A stretch of DNA of 64,000 bases from Albidovulum inexpectatum (GTDB lineage: Bacteria > Pseudomonadota > Alphaproteobacteria > Rhodobacterales > Rhodobacteraceae). How positions within the stretch are numbered: position 1 is the first letter of the stretch; every line of letters starts with the position of its first letter. Of the stretch, positions 35,321-44,785 are shown piece after piece. The DNA lies in assembly GCF_002927635.1 (NCBI RefSeq), contig NZ_PRDS01000005.1:62001-126000 (forward strand), given 5' to 3'. Under the pieces are notes generated by a model. The model worked only from the letters and a program-made list of their open reading frames with translations, was not told the origin of the DNA and searched no databases. The position numbers and the translations under genes were made by a program.

Positions 35321-36105
35321 CCGACAGGAACGTTCCGCTGGTGCAGGCACGGGGCATCGTCAAGCGCTATGGCCATGTCACCGCCATCGACCATTCCGAC
35401 TTCGAGCTGCGCCATGGCGAGATCCTCGCCGTGATCGGCGACAACGGGGCGGGCAAGTCCTCGATCGTCAAGGCGATCTGCGGCGCGATCCAGCCCGATG
35501 AGGGCGAGATCCTGATCGAGGGGAAACCGGTGCGCTTCTCCTCGCCCATCGAGGCGCGCGAGATGGGGATCGAGATTGTCTATCAGACGCTGGCCCTGTC
35601 GCCGGCGCTGTCGATCGCCGACAACATGTTCACCGGCCGCGAGATCCGCAAGCCCGGTATCCTGGGCAAGTGGTTCCGGATGCTCGACAAGCCCGCCATG
35701 GAGCGTTTCGCGCGCGAAAAGCTGAACGAGCTGGGCCTGATGACGGTGCAATCGATCAAGCAACCGGTCGAGACCCTCTCGGGCGGTCAGCGCCAGGGGG
35801 TGGCCGTGGCCCGCGCCGCCGCCTTTGCCACCAAGTTCATCATCATGGACGAACCCACGGCGGCGCTTGGCGTCAAGGAAAGTCGTCGCGTGCTGGAACT
35901 GATCAAGGAGGTCCGCGCGCGCGGGATCGCCATCATCCTGATCAGCCACAACATGCCGCATGTCTTCGAAGTGGCAGACCGCATCCATATCCACCGTCTT
36001 GGCCGCCGCCTGTGCACGATCGACCCGCGTGACTACACGATGTCCGACGCCGTTGCCTTCATGACCGGGGCAAAGGTCCCCGAGGAGGCGGCCGCCACGG
36101 TCTGA
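35317..36105 (+). CDS. frcA: Fructose ABC transporter ATP-binding protein
   Basis: The protein is 262 residues from ATG 35317, overlapping the frcC stop as ATGA. It has a single ABC domain: Walker A GDNGAGKSS (41-49), signature LSGGQ (154-158), Walker B IIMDEP with Glu179, and switch His in ISHN. RbsA-type relatives carry two fused domains, but FrcA has one, so the length fits. No FrcK-like kinase gene follows. ATP hydrolysis drives sugar import through FrcC. Confidence 0.9.
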   Translation: MTDRNVPLVQARGIVKRYGHVTAIDHSDFELRHGEILAVIGDNGAGKSSIVKAICGAIQPDEGEILIEGKPVRFSSPIEAREMGIEIVYQTLALSPALSIADNMFTGREIRKPGILGKWFRMLDKPAMERFAREKLNELGLMTVQSIKQPVETLSGGQRQGVAVARAAAFATKFIIMDEPTAALGVKESRRVLELIKEVRARGIAIILISHNMPHVFEVADRIHIHRLGRRLCTIDPRDYTMSDAVAFMTGAKVPEEAAATV

Positions 36106-36195
36106 AGCGAGAGGGACAGGCTTTCCTGGGGGCTGAACAGAGCGGAGTGGCCTGTATTTCCTTGTCGTCCCGGCTGCTGCCCCTAGATTTGCCAC

Positions 36196-38595
36196 ATGAT
36201 GACCCTTCCGCCCAAGTTCCAGAAGTGGTTCGCCGCGCGTGGCTGGCGGATCCATCCGCATCAGCAAGAGCTTCTGGACTGCAGCTCGGCCCCGGCGACC
36301 CTGCTCATCGCGCCGACCGGCGGCGGCAAGACGCTGGCGGGATTCCTGCCCAGCCTTGTCGAGTTGGCCGATGGCAAGCATGGCGGTCTGCACACATTGT
36401 ACATCTCGCCGCTCAAGGCGCTGGCGGCCGATATCAGGCGCAATCTGGCGCGGCCGATCGCCGAAATGGGGCTGCCGGTCAGGGTCGAGGACCGCACGGG
36501 CGACACGCCACAGAGCCGCCGCCGCCGCCAGCGTGCCGATCCGCCGCATATCCTGCTGACCACGCCCGAAAGTCTGGCGCTTCTTGTCAGTTATCCAGAC
36601 GCTTCGCGGATCTTTGCCGGATTGTCGCGCGTGATCGTCGACGAGATCCACGCGCTGGCCGAATCCAAGCGCGGGGATCAGCTGATGCTTGCGCTGGCCC
36701 GGCTTGGATCATTGGCCCCTGGCATGCGGCGCGTTGGCCTGTCGGCCACGGTGGACGACCCGCAGGCGATCGCGGCCTTTCTGGCGCGGCATCCGCAGTC
36801 TTGCCGCATCGTGCGGGCGGATCCGGGGCCAAGGCCCGACATCGCGATGCTGACGACAGCCGCTCCTCCGCCCTGGGCCGGTGGTGGGGGACGGCACGCG
36901 ATACCGGAGGTGCTGCAGGCCATCCGGGCGCATCGCACGACGCTGATCTTTCACAATACCCGGGCGCAGGCCGAACTGTTCTTTCGTGACCTGTGGCTTG
37001 CGAACGAGGATGGCCTGCCGATCGCGATCCATCACGGGTCGCTGTCGCGGGAAGCGCGCGAGCGCGTCGAGGCCGCCATGGCCGAAGGAAAGCTGCGGGC
37101 CGTCGTCTGTACCGGGTCGCTCGACCTTGGCATCGACTGGGGGGACGTGGATCTGGTAATCCAGATCGGTGCCCCGAAGAACATCAAGCGTCTTGTCCAG
37201 CGTATCGGGCGGGCGGGCCACCGGTACAACGCGCCCTCGCGCGCGCTGCTGGTTCCGGCCAACCAATGGGAAGTCATCGAATGCCAGGCGGCGCTGCAGG
37301 CGGTATTGGAAAACGACCTTGATGGCGAAGAACGTGGCCCCGGCGGGCTCGATGTCCTGTGCCAGCACATCCTGATCACGGCTTGCGCAGGGCCGTTCGA
37401 TGCCGATCACCTGTACGCCGAGATACGCACGGCCGGCCCCTATGCAAATCTTGCGCGGGCCGACTTCGATGCCTGTCTGGAATTTTGCGCGACCGGCGGC
37501 TACGCGCTGCGCGCCTATGACCGCTGGCAACGTCTGATCCGGCGCGACGGCCTGTGGCAGCTGCGTGATCCGCGCGCGGCCCGCGACATCCGCATGAATA
37601 TCGGCACCATAACCGAGTCCGAAATGGTGCGCGTGCGCTGGCAAAACCGCCTTGGTGGCCAGCCATTGGGGGAAATCGAGGAATCCTTTGCGGCCACTCT
37701 GGCCCCGGGGGACACGTTCCTGATCGGTGGGCAGATCGTGCGCCATGTCGGCCTGCGCGAAATGGTGCTGGAGGTGGCCCCCGCGCCCGGTCGCGAACCC
37801 AGGATCGCCGTCTATTCGGGTACAAAGTTCGCGACATCGACCCAGCTTTCCGACCGTATCCTGCGGTTGCTGAACGATTGCCCCGAAACCCTGCCCGAAC
37901 ACGCCGCAAGATGGGTCGCATTGCAGGCACGCCGGTCGCGCCTTCCCAGGCCGGGCAGATTGCTGGTCGAAACCTTTCCCGTCGAAGGCCGCCCCCATGT
38001 CTGCGTCTACGGGTTCATGGGACGCAATGCCCAGCAGACGCTGGGGCTGCTTCTGACCAAGCGCATGGAGGAACTGGGGCTTGATCCGCTGGGCTTCGTC
38101 GCGGCCGATCACGCAACGCTGATCTGGGGGCTGAACGAGGTTTCAGATCCGGCGCAGCTGTTCGATCCCGACGCCCTGCGCGATGGTCTGGAAGGCTGGC
38201 TGATCGGCAATGCCGTGATGAAGCGCACGTTCCGCTCCGTCGCCCTTGTCGCGGGGCTGATCGCCCGCAACCATGCCGGCGCGCGCAAGTCCGGGCGTCA
38301 GGCGACGTTTTCCTCGGATATTCTCTATGACACGCTGTGCCGCTACGATCCCGATCACCTGTTGCTGCGCATCACCCGCGACGAGGCCATGCGGGGCCTT
38401 GTCGACTTTGCGCGCATCGAGACCCGGCTGGCCGCGATCGGCAATCGTATCGACCATGTGGCACTGGACCGGGTATCGCCCTTCGCGGCTCCGCTCTTGC
38501 TGGAACACGGGCGGGTCCCCGTCCATGGCGCGGGGCGCGAGCGCGTGCTGGCGGAAACTGCCGCGCGGCTGATGGCGCAGGCCGGGCTGGACTGA
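36196..38595 (+). CDS. Ligase-associated-type DEXH-box helicase (Lhr-like)
   Basis: This 799-residue superfamily 2 helicase has Walker A APTGGGKT (39-46), DEIH at 149-152, LSATVDD motif III, and motif VI QRIGRAGHR. The C-terminal ~400 residues match the Lhr core extension (DUF/winged-helix region). In many bacteria this helicase is clustered with an exonuclease, an ATP-dependent DNA ligase and a PdeM phosphoesterase; here only PdeM is adjacent, 42 bases downstream. Role: DNA damage response, mechanism not well defined. Confidence 0.88.
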   Translation: MMTLPPKFQKWFAARGWRIHPHQQELLDCSSAPATLLIAPTGGGKTLAGFLPSLVELADGKHGGLHTLYISPLKALAADIRRNLARPIAEMGLPVRVEDRTGDTPQSRRRRQRADPPHILLTTPESLALLVSYPDASRIFAGLSRVIVDEIHALAESKRGDQLMLALARLGSLAPGMRRVGLSATVDDPQAIAAFLARHPQSCRIVRADPGPRPDIAMLTTAAPPPWAGGGGRHAIPEVLQAIRAHRTTLIFHNTRAQAELFFRDLWLANEDGLPIAIHHGSLSREARERVEAAMAEGKLRAVVCTGSLDLGIDWGDVDLVIQIGAPKNIKRLVQRIGRAGHRYNAPSRALLVPANQWEVIECQAALQAVLENDLDGEERGPGGLDVLCQHILITACAGPFDADHLYAEIRTAGPYANLARADFDACLEFCATGGYALRAYDRWQRLIRRDGLWQLRDPRAARDIRMNIGTITESEMVRVRWQNRLGGQPLGEIEESFAATLAPGDTFLIGGQIVRHVGLREMVLEVAPAPGREPRIAVYSGTKFATSTQLSDRILRLLNDCPETLPEHAARWVALQARRSRLPRPGRLLVETFPVEGRPHVCVYGFMGRNAQQTLGLLLTKRMEELGLDPLGFVAADHATLIWGLNEVSDPAQLFDPDALRDGLEGWLIGNAVMKRTFRSVALVAGLIARNHAGARKSGRQATFSSDILYDTLCRYDPDHLLLRITRDEAMRGLVDFARIETRLAAIGNRIDHVALDRVSPFAAPLLLEHGRVPVHGAGRERVLAETAARLMAQAGLD

Positions 38596-38637
38596 CGGGG
38601 CATTGCCTTTTGCGCGGTGCAGAGGCACCAAGACCGC

Positions 38638-39315
38638 ATGAACGGATACGGCTTCACCTTTTGCGCGGCGCGACTGGTTGCACTGCCTTCGGGCGCCCTG
38701 TACTGGCCCGAATTCGGCTGCCTTGTCGTGTCCGATCTGCATCTGGGAAGATCGGAACGCTACGCCCGCCGGGGCGGCGTACTTTTGCCCCCTTATGAAA
38801 CTGCCGAGACCCTGGCGCGGTTGCGGCGCGACGTTCAGCAGACGGATCCTGGGGTCATGGTCTGCCTGGGTGACAGTTTCGACGATACCGAAGCCGTCCC
38901 GGATGCATCCGGGTTGCGGGCGATCATCGGGGATCTTGCGACGAACCGAAGGTGGATCTGGATCAAGGGCAATCACGATCCCCGGCCGCCGATCTCGATC
39001 GGAGAAAGTGCGCGTGAATGGCATCTGGGCCCGCTGGTTTTCCGGCATGAGGCCCGCAAAGGGGATGATGCGTCCGGCGAAGTTTCGGGGCATTTCCATC
39101 CAAAGATGCGTCTGGCTGGGCAATGGCGCTCCTGCTTTCTGGTCGATGAAAGGCGCATCATCATGCCCGCCTATGGCCGGTACACGGGGGGTATGGCATG
39201 TGACCGCCCCCCGCTGCGCGATCTGGTGCAACCCGACGCGATCGCCGTTCTGACCGGACCACGGGCCTATCCCGTCCCCCTGCTGCGCGCCGTGCCGGCG
39301 CGTCGTCCGAGCTGA
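38638..39315 (+). CDS. pdeM: Ligase-associated DNA damage response metallophosphoesterase
   Basis: This 225-residue calcineurin-fold protein has metal-binding motifs SDLHLG (Asp33, His35), GDSFDD, GNHDP and GHFHP. These match the PdeM family that accompanies ligase-associated helicases. It should be an endonuclease or phosphodiesterase using two metal ions. ATG 38638 is preferred over an in-frame ATG seven codons upstream that would overlap the intergenic hairpin-free gap without a site. Confidence 0.85.
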   Translation: MNGYGFTFCAARLVALPSGALYWPEFGCLVVSDLHLGRSERYARRGGVLLPPYETAETLARLRRDVQQTDPGVMVCLGDSFDDTEAVPDASGLRAIIGDLATNRRWIWIKGNHDPRPPISIGESAREWHLGPLVFRHEARKGDDASGEVSGHFHPKMRLAGQWRSCFLVDERRIIMPAYGRYTGGMACDRPPLRDLVQPDAIAVLTGPRAYPVPLLRAVPARRPS

Positions 39316-39358
39316 GCCGGCCTCGATGCGCCATTGGTGACGGGCGTCCGAGGCCGGC
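39316..39358. terminator. Inverted repeat between convergent pdeM and sulP
   Basis: GCCGGCCTCG (39316-39325) and CGAGGCCGGC (39349-39358) are perfect inverted repeats with a 23-base loop, starting immediately after the pdeM stop and 39 bases before the end of the SulP gene. It could act as a bidirectional terminator. Confidence 0.5.
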
Positions 39359-39397
39359 GAACAAGCCGTTCTCGCGTCGATTGCGCGAAAACCTGCG

Positions 39398-41101
39398 TCA
39401 GGCCGCCTGTCTGGGCTTGCGCAGCGCCGCCAGAGCGCTGTCGACGTCGCCGGCAAAACGAACGGTGTGGCGGTCCAGGCCAATCGCCAGAAGCCCGCGC
39501 CGGACATCCCGGCGTGCCCCGGAGATGAAAACCTGAACATCGCGCTTGCGTGCCTTTCGGACAAGGCTTTCGATCATGCTGGCCCCGGTCGAGTCGAGGA
39601 AGGGCACCCCCGATAGGTCCAGAATCAGGGCGCGGTGATTGTCCTGGATGCGGTCCAGGACCGAACCGATCGAGGCCGCGGCGCCAAAGAACAATGCCCC
39701 GGTGACCCGATACACGATGATGTCGGGGTCGGCGGCTTCCTCGTGATACTCCTCGCGCGGATGTGCATCGTCGGGTTCGTCGCGTGGCACGATCGGCGTC
39801 TGGGCCGTGACCTCTGTCGTCCGGCTCATGCGGTGGATGAACAGGATTGCCCCCAGCGCAACGCCGGTCACGATCGCATCGGTCAGATCGCGGAAGACGG
39901 TCAGCAGGAAGGTCGCGGCCAGGACCGCGAATTCGCCCCATCCGGTGCGGGCCAGCGCGGCGATCGCGTGACGCTCGATCATGTTCCAGGCGACGACCGC
40001 CAGCACGCCGGCCAACGCAGCCAGCGGAATGAACGATGCCAGAGGCGCAGCCACCAGCATGAACAGCAGCAGAAACACCGCATGCAGCATTCCGGCCACT
40101 GGTCCGTGCGCGCCCGCGCGCACATTCGTGGCGGTCCGCGCGATGGTTCCCGTCACGCAGATCCCGCCAAACAGCGCCGAGCCCACATTCGCGATGCCCT
40201 GGGCCACAAGCTCGCAGTTTGACCGGTGTCGCCGACCTGTCATGCCGTCCGCCACGACTGCGGACAGAAGCGATTCGATTGCCCCCAGCAAGGTGAAGGA
40301 CACCGCGTTGGGCAGGACTTCCGCCACGCGGGCGGGAGACAGGTCGGGCAGTTGGGGCGCGGGCAGGGTGGATGGGATCCCGCCGAACTTGCTGCCAATG
40401 GTTGCGATCGGCAGGCCCAGCAGGGCCGTTGCTGCGGCTGCAAGTGCGACGGCAATCAGCATTCCCGGCCAGCCGGGGCGATAGCGCCTGAGCGCGAGGA
40501 TGACCGCCACGGTGCCGGCCGAGACGGCGACGGCTGCCGGTGTCAGCGTATGGCGCGCCTCCCACAGGGCGGGCAGCTTCTCCAGCAGTTCCGCGGGCTC
40601 GTGGTCCAGCTTCAGGCCGAACAATTCGCGGATCTGGCTGGCAAAGATGATGACGGCAATCCCGGCGGTGAAGCCCACCGTCACGGGAAAGGGAATGAAC
40701 TTCACGAAGGTGCCCAGCCGCAGCAGACCCACGGCGCTGAGCATCAGGCCCGACAGGAAGGTCGCAAGGATCAGGCCATCCATCCCGTGTTGCGCGACAG
40801 TTGCGGCGACCAGGACGATGAATGCGCCCGCCGGCCCGCCGATCTGGAAGCGCGACCCCCCAAGTGCCGAAACCAGGAATCCCCCGACGATCGCCGTATA
40901 CAGGCCCTGCGCGGGGGTCGCGCCCGAGGCGATGGCGATTGCCATCGACAGGGGCAGGGCGACGATGGCCACGGTCAGGCCCGCGATCGCATCCGCGCGC
41001 AGCTGGGTCAAGCCATAGCCTTCGCGCAGGACCGTGATCAGCTTCGGGGTGAAAAGCTCGGCAAAGCTTGCCTCGGCTTCCGTGCTTGTTGTTCGTGCCA
41101 T
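39398..41101 (-). CDS. SulP family inorganic anion transporter with STAS domain
   Basis: The protein is 567 residues from ATG 41101. It has 10-12 membrane segments of the SLC26/SulP fold, with GLTVAIVALPLSMAIAIASG near the start as the SulP signature, and a C-terminal STAS domain (about 450-560) with DLSGVPFLDSTGASMIESL. It probably transports sulfate, bicarbonate or another anion; the substrate cannot be read. An in-frame GTG at 41146 overlaps the regulator's stop, but the only good site (GGAGGA) is flush against it, so I use ATG 41101. The XRE regulator gene lies just upstream. Confidence 0.88.
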   Translation of the reverse strand: MARTTSTEAEASFAELFTPKLITVLREGYGLTQLRADAIAGLTVAIVALPLSMAIAIASGATPAQGLYTAIVGGFLVSALGGSRFQIGGPAGAFIVLVAATVAQHGMDGLILATFLSGLMLSAVGLLRLGTFVKFIPFPVTVGFTAGIAVIIFASQIRELFGLKLDHEPAELLEKLPALWEARHTLTPAAVAVSAGTVAVILALRRYRPGWPGMLIAVALAAAATALLGLPIATIGSKFGGIPSTLPAPQLPDLSPARVAEVLPNAVSFTLLGAIESLLSAVVADGMTGRRHRSNCELVAQGIANVGSALFGGICVTGTIARTATNVRAGAHGPVAGMLHAVFLLLFMLVAAPLASFIPLAALAGVLAVVAWNMIERHAIAALARTGWGEFAVLAATFLLTVFRDLTDAIVTGVALGAILFIHRMSRTTEVTAQTPIVPRDEPDDAHPREEYHEEAADPDIIVYRVTGALFFGAAASIGSVLDRIQDNHRALILDLSGVPFLDSTGASMIESLVRKARKRDVQVFISGARRDVRRGLLAIGLDRHTVRFAGDVDSALAALRKPRQAA

Positions 41102-41142
41102 TTTCGCAATCCGTCGGTTGGTATCGAGGGTCGGTTTTCGGG

Positions 41143-41430
41143 TCACTCCTCCGTCTTGTCGGGCGGGGATGTCGCAAAACCGGCAGGCGCGCGCAGCCGC
41201 ACGCCGCGACCGCCCGTCGGGCTGGCCGTGCCTTCGGCGATCAGCTCTACCCCCGCGGCCTCGAACGCCTCGACGACGCGGGTCAGGCTGTCGATCATGC
41301 CGCGCACCGTACCGGGACAGGCTTCCATCCGGCGGATCGTCGGAACCGAAAGCCCCGTCATTTCAGCCAGCTGGCGCTGGTCGATACCCAGAAGTGCCCG
41401 CGCCGCGCGCATCTGCGGTCCGGTGATCAT
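41143..41430 (-). CDS. XRE-family HTH regulator
   Basis: A short DNA-binding protein of 95 residues. The Cro/C1-type HTH spans about residues 5-60 (MRAARALLGIDQRQLAEMTGLSV, then PTIRRME). The remainder is a Pro/Gly-rich tail with no known domain. It precedes the SulP gene in the same direction, so it likely controls it. A perfect dyad lies 40 bases upstream. Confidence 0.85.
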   Translation of the reverse strand: MITGPQMRAARALLGIDQRQLAEMTGLSVPTIRRMEACPGTVRGMIDSLTRVVEAFEAAGVELIAEGTASPTGGRGVRLRAPAGFATSPPDKTEE

Positions 41431-41470
41431 GCGAATCTCCGATCACTTTCGATGTCCAAGTCATAATAAC

Positions 41471-41487
41471 TGATACATGAGGTATCA
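41471..41487. promoter_or_regulatory. Dyad operator upstream of the XRE regulator
   Basis: TGATAC, ATGAG, GTATCA is a perfect inverted repeat in an AT-rich patch between the XRE gene and the divergent MoxR gene. On the minus strand TTGATA overlaps it (41483-41488), so a bound regulator would block a promoter there. This suits autoregulation. Confidence 0.55.
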
Positions 41488-41593
41488 ATACTGATCATCC
41501 ATCTGCAATTCTCCTCCTGCGCCCGCAGGCCAGCTCGCACTGGACTTTGCCCGCATCCGCTCCATACTCGACCCGCAAGGGAGAGGAGCCACG

Positions 41594-42505
41594 ATGAAGC
41601 CGAACATCGCCGGGATCGACGACGTCCAGGCCCTGCTGGCCGGGCAGGACTATGTCTGCGACAGGGCATTGGCCACGGTGACATTCCTTGCGCTCAGACT
41701 GGGCCGGCCGCTGTTTCTGGAAGGGGAGGCCGGCGTCGGAAAGACCGAGATCGCCAAGGCATTGTCCGCCGCGCTGGGGCGCCGGTTGATCCGGCTGCAA
41801 TGCTATGAAGGGCTGGACGCGGCTTCGGCGGTCTATGACTGGAACTTTGCCGCGCAGATGATCGCGATCCGCACGGCCGAGGCGTCGGGCGTCGTCGATC
41901 GCGACGTCCTGCGCGCTGAACTGTTCACCGAGGAATACCTGATCGAACGTCCCCTTCTGGCGGCGATGCGACCGCAGCCGGGCGGCGCGCCGGTGCTTCT
42001 GATCGACGAACTCGACCGTACGGACGAGCCTTTCGAGGCATTCCTGCTCGAGGCGCTGTCCGATTTCCAGGTCACGATCCCCGAGCTGGGAACGATCCGC
42101 GCGCCAGAGCCGCCGATCGTCGTGATCACCTCGAACCGCACGCGCGAGGTGCATGACGCGCTGAAGCGGCGATGCCTGTATCACTGGGTCGATTACCCGG
42201 ATTTCGACCGCGAGATGGCGATCGTCCGCGCCCGCGTTCCCGATGCCGCCGAATCGCTCAGCCGCGAGGTCGTCGCCTTCGTGCAGAAGCTGCGGACCGA
42301 GGACCTGTTCAAGAAGCCCGGCGTGGCCGAAACCATCGATTGGGCCAAGTGTCTTCTGGCGCTGGATGTGGTGACGCTGAGCCCCGAGGTCATCGCCGAC
42401 ACGCTGGGCGCGATCCTGAAATACCAGGACGACATCCAGCGCATCGCGGGTGATCCCGCCCGGCGCATCCTGGACGAGATCCGCGCCGAACTGGCCCCGG
42501 GCTAA
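41594..42505 (+). CDS. MoxR-family AAA+ ATPase (CoxD-like)
   Basis: This 303-residue AAA+ protein has Walker A GEAGVGKT (44-51), Walker B LLIDELDRTD and sensor ITSNRTREVHDALKRRC. The sequence matches the MoxR branch found with VWA proteins in CO dehydrogenase (CoxD) and xanthine dehydrogenase loci. In Oligotropha, CoxD and CoxE are needed for insertion of sulfur and copper into the Mo site of CO dehydrogenase. The gene is followed after 12 bases by the VWA gene and then xdhC. Confidence 0.88.
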   Translation: MKPNIAGIDDVQALLAGQDYVCDRALATVTFLALRLGRPLFLEGEAGVGKTEIAKALSAALGRRLIRLQCYEGLDAASAVYDWNFAAQMIAIRTAEASGVVDRDVLRAELFTEEYLIERPLLAAMRPQPGGAPVLLIDELDRTDEPFEAFLLEALSDFQVTIPELGTIRAPEPPIVVITSNRTREVHDALKRRCLYHWVDYPDFDREMAIVRARVPDAAESLSREVVAFVQKLRTEDLFKKPGVAETIDWAKCLLALDVVTLSPEVIADTLGAILKYQDDIQRIAGDPARRILDEIRAELAPG

Positions 42506-42517
42506 GCCGAGGTCCCG

Positions 42518-43780
42518 ATGCCCGAAGCCGTCTTCGATATCCCCGCCGATGGCAAGCTGGTGGCCAATATCGTGCATTTCGCGCGCGCATTGCGACGTGC
42601 CGGCCTGCGGGTTGGTCCGGGCCCTGTCCTGCGGGCCATCCGCGCGGTCGAGGCCGCAGGGTTCTCGGATCGGCGCGACTTCTACTGGGTGCTGCATGCC
42701 TGCTTTGTCTCGCGTCCCGAGGAACGCGTGATCTTCTCGCAGATCTTCCGTCTCTACTGGCGCGATCCGCGCTACCTGGAACACATGATGAGCATGATGC
42801 TGCCTGCCCTGCGCGGCGTGCAGCAGGAACGCCCCGCCGAGGCCGCGGAGCGTCGCGCGGCCGAGGCTCTGTTGGACGGGCAGGCGCCCGATATGCCCGC
42901 CGCCGAGGATCAGGGCCCGGACGAAACCGAGATCGAGATTGATGCCAGCGCCACCGCTTCCGAGGTCGAGCGTCTGCGCAATCTGGACTTCGAGCTGATG
43001 TCGGTCGAGGAACAGGCCGCGGCGCGACGGATGATCGCGAAACTCGACCTCCCGGTGCGTCCACTGGCCTCGCGCCGCACGGTGGCGGCGAAATCCGGCA
43101 GATTGGCCGACTGGCGCCGCACCATGCGCGCGGCCATCCGCAGCGGGGGCGAATTCCGCACGATGGCCATGCGCCGGCGGCGCGAGCGTTGGCCGAATCT
43201 TGTCGTCCTGTGCGATATCTCGGGATCGATGTCGCAATACAGCCGGATGGTGCTGCATTTCGTTCACGCGGTCGCCAATCGCCGCGACGGCACATGGGCA
43301 CGGGTTCACGCATTCACCTTCGGGACGCGGCTGACCAATGTCACCCGGCACCTGCGCCAGCGCGATGTCGATCAGGCCCTGGCGGCAGTCGGCGCGCAGG
43401 CGCAGGATTGGCAGGGCGGAACGCGGATCGGTGCCTGCCTGCACGAATTCAATCGCGACTGGTCGCGCCGCGTGATGGGGCAGGGAGCTGTCGTGCTACT
43501 GATCACCGACGGGCTGGACCGCGATACGGGTTCGGACCTTTCGCGCGAGATGGAACGGTTGCGCCTGTCCGCGCGTCGGGTCATCTGGGTCAATCCGTTG
43601 CTGCGCTGGGAGGGCTTTGCCCCCCGCGCCCGCGGCATCGCCGCGATGCTGCCGCATGTCGATTCGTTCCGTGCCGGCCATTCCGTCGCCTCGCTCGAGG
43701 CGCTGGCACGCGCGATATCGGTCCCATCGGACCGGGGCGACCGCGACCGCCTGCTGGCCCTGATGCAAAAAGGAAGTTGA
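42518..43780 (+). CDS. VWA domain-containing protein (CoxE-like)
   Basis: This 420-residue protein has an N-terminal helical region of CoxE type, a Glu-rich middle and a C-terminal von Willebrand A domain with an intact MIDAS DISGSMS (Asp233, Ser235, Ser237). The Thr and Asp of the other MIDAS loops lie in QGGTRIG and ITDGLD. CoxE-type VWA proteins work with the MoxR ATPase as a metal-insertion or remodelling pair. It forms an operon with the MoxR and XdhC genes. Confidence 0.88.
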   Translation: MPEAVFDIPADGKLVANIVHFARALRRAGLRVGPGPVLRAIRAVEAAGFSDRRDFYWVLHACFVSRPEERVIFSQIFRLYWRDPRYLEHMMSMMLPALRGVQQERPAEAAERRAAEALLDGQAPDMPAAEDQGPDETEIEIDASATASEVERLRNLDFELMSVEEQAAARRMIAKLDLPVRPLASRRTVAAKSGRLADWRRTMRAAIRSGGEFRTMAMRRRRERWPNLVVLCDISGSMSQYSRMVLHFVHAVANRRDGTWARVHAFTFGTRLTNVTRHLRQRDVDQALAAVGAQAQDWQGGTRIGACLHEFNRDWSRRVMGQGAVVLLITDGLDRDTGSDLSREMERLRLSARRVIWVNPLLRWEGFAPRARGIAAMLPHVDSFRAGHSVASLEALARAISVPSDRGDRDRLLALMQKGS

Positions 43781-43810
43781 GTGTAGCCCGAGGACAGGCA
43801 AGGCAAGCCC

Positions 43811-44785
43811 ATGGACAGGCCCGATCACGACAGGATTCCCGAAATCGCGCTGGACTGGCATCGCGCCGGGCGGGGGGCCGTTCTGGCCACCGTGGTCGAG
43901 ACATGGGGTTCGGCGCCCCGCCCCGTCGGCAGCCAGATGGTCGTCGCGGGGGACGGGGCCATGATGGGCAGTGTTTCGGGGGGCTGCGTCGAGGGCGCGG
44001 TGGTCGAGGAATCACTGGCCGCGCTGAAGGACGGTCAGCCCCGGCTTCTGACCTTCGGGGTGGCCGATGACGATGCCTTTGCCGTGGGGCTGGCCTGCGG
44101 CGGCACGATCCGCATCCTGGTCGAGCCGGTGGGACCGGCGCTGCCGGTTGGGCTGCTGTCCGATCTGGTCGCGGCACGTGCCGCCCGCCGACCGGTGGCC
44201 TATGTCGTCGATCTGGACAGCTGGCAGCGCAATCTGGCGCCGCCGAACCCGGACCTTTCCGACCGGTTCCGCGCCGATCGTTCCGGGATCGAAGGCCGCC
44301 GCTTCATCGCCATTCACAACCCGCCCCTGCGCATGGTCGTGGTCGGCGCCGTTCATATTGCGCAGGCGCTTTTGCCGATGGCGCGGGCCTGCGGCCACGA
44401 TCCGGTCCTGATCGACCCGCGTGAGGCGTTCGGGTCACAGTCCCGCTTTCCCGGCGAGACGATCCGCCACGACTGGCCCGACGAGGCAATGGCCGAGATC
44501 GGTCTGGACAGCCGCACCTCGGTGGTCACCCTGACCCATGATCCGAAGATCGACGATCCCGCGATCCGCTCGGCCCTGGATTCGGAGGTTTTCTATCTGG
44601 GCTGTCTGGGCTCGACCCGGACCCATGCCAAGCGGGTCGAGCGATTGCGGCAGGCGGGGTTCGATGAAGGCCAGATCGCGCGCATTCATGCCCCCGTCGG
44701 CCTGAATATCGGCGCGAAATCGCCGGCCGAGATCGCCGTGTCCATCATGGCCCAGATCACGCAGGTCTTGCGAGGACCAAGATGA
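43811..44785 (+). CDS. xdhC: XdhC/CoxI family molybdenum cofactor maturation protein
   Basis: This 324-residue protein shows the family pattern LATVVETWGSAPRPVGSQMVV and GSVSGGCVEGAVV, ACGGTIRILVEP, then a C-terminal Rossmann domain (VVVGAVHIAQAL) and LGCLGSTRTHAKR ... IHAPVGLNIGAKSPAEIAVSI. XdhC binds molybdenum cofactor, protects it during sulfuration and delivers it to xanthine dehydrogenase. It overlaps the next gene by ATGA. No xdhA/xdhB or coxMSL gene is in the window. Confidence 0.92.
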   Translation: MDRPDHDRIPEIALDWHRAGRGAVLATVVETWGSAPRPVGSQMVVAGDGAMMGSVSGGCVEGAVVEESLAALKDGQPRLLTFGVADDDAFAVGLACGGTIRILVEPVGPALPVGLLSDLVAARAARRPVAYVVDLDSWQRNLAPPNPDLSDRFRADRSGIEGRRFIAIHNPPLRMVVVGAVHIAQALLPMARACGHDPVLIDPREAFGSQSRFPGETIRHDWPDEAMAEIGLDSRTSVVTLTHDPKIDDPAIRSALDSEVFYLGCLGSTRTHAKRVERLRQAGFDEGQIARIHAPVGLNIGAKSPAEIAVSIMAQITQVLRGPR

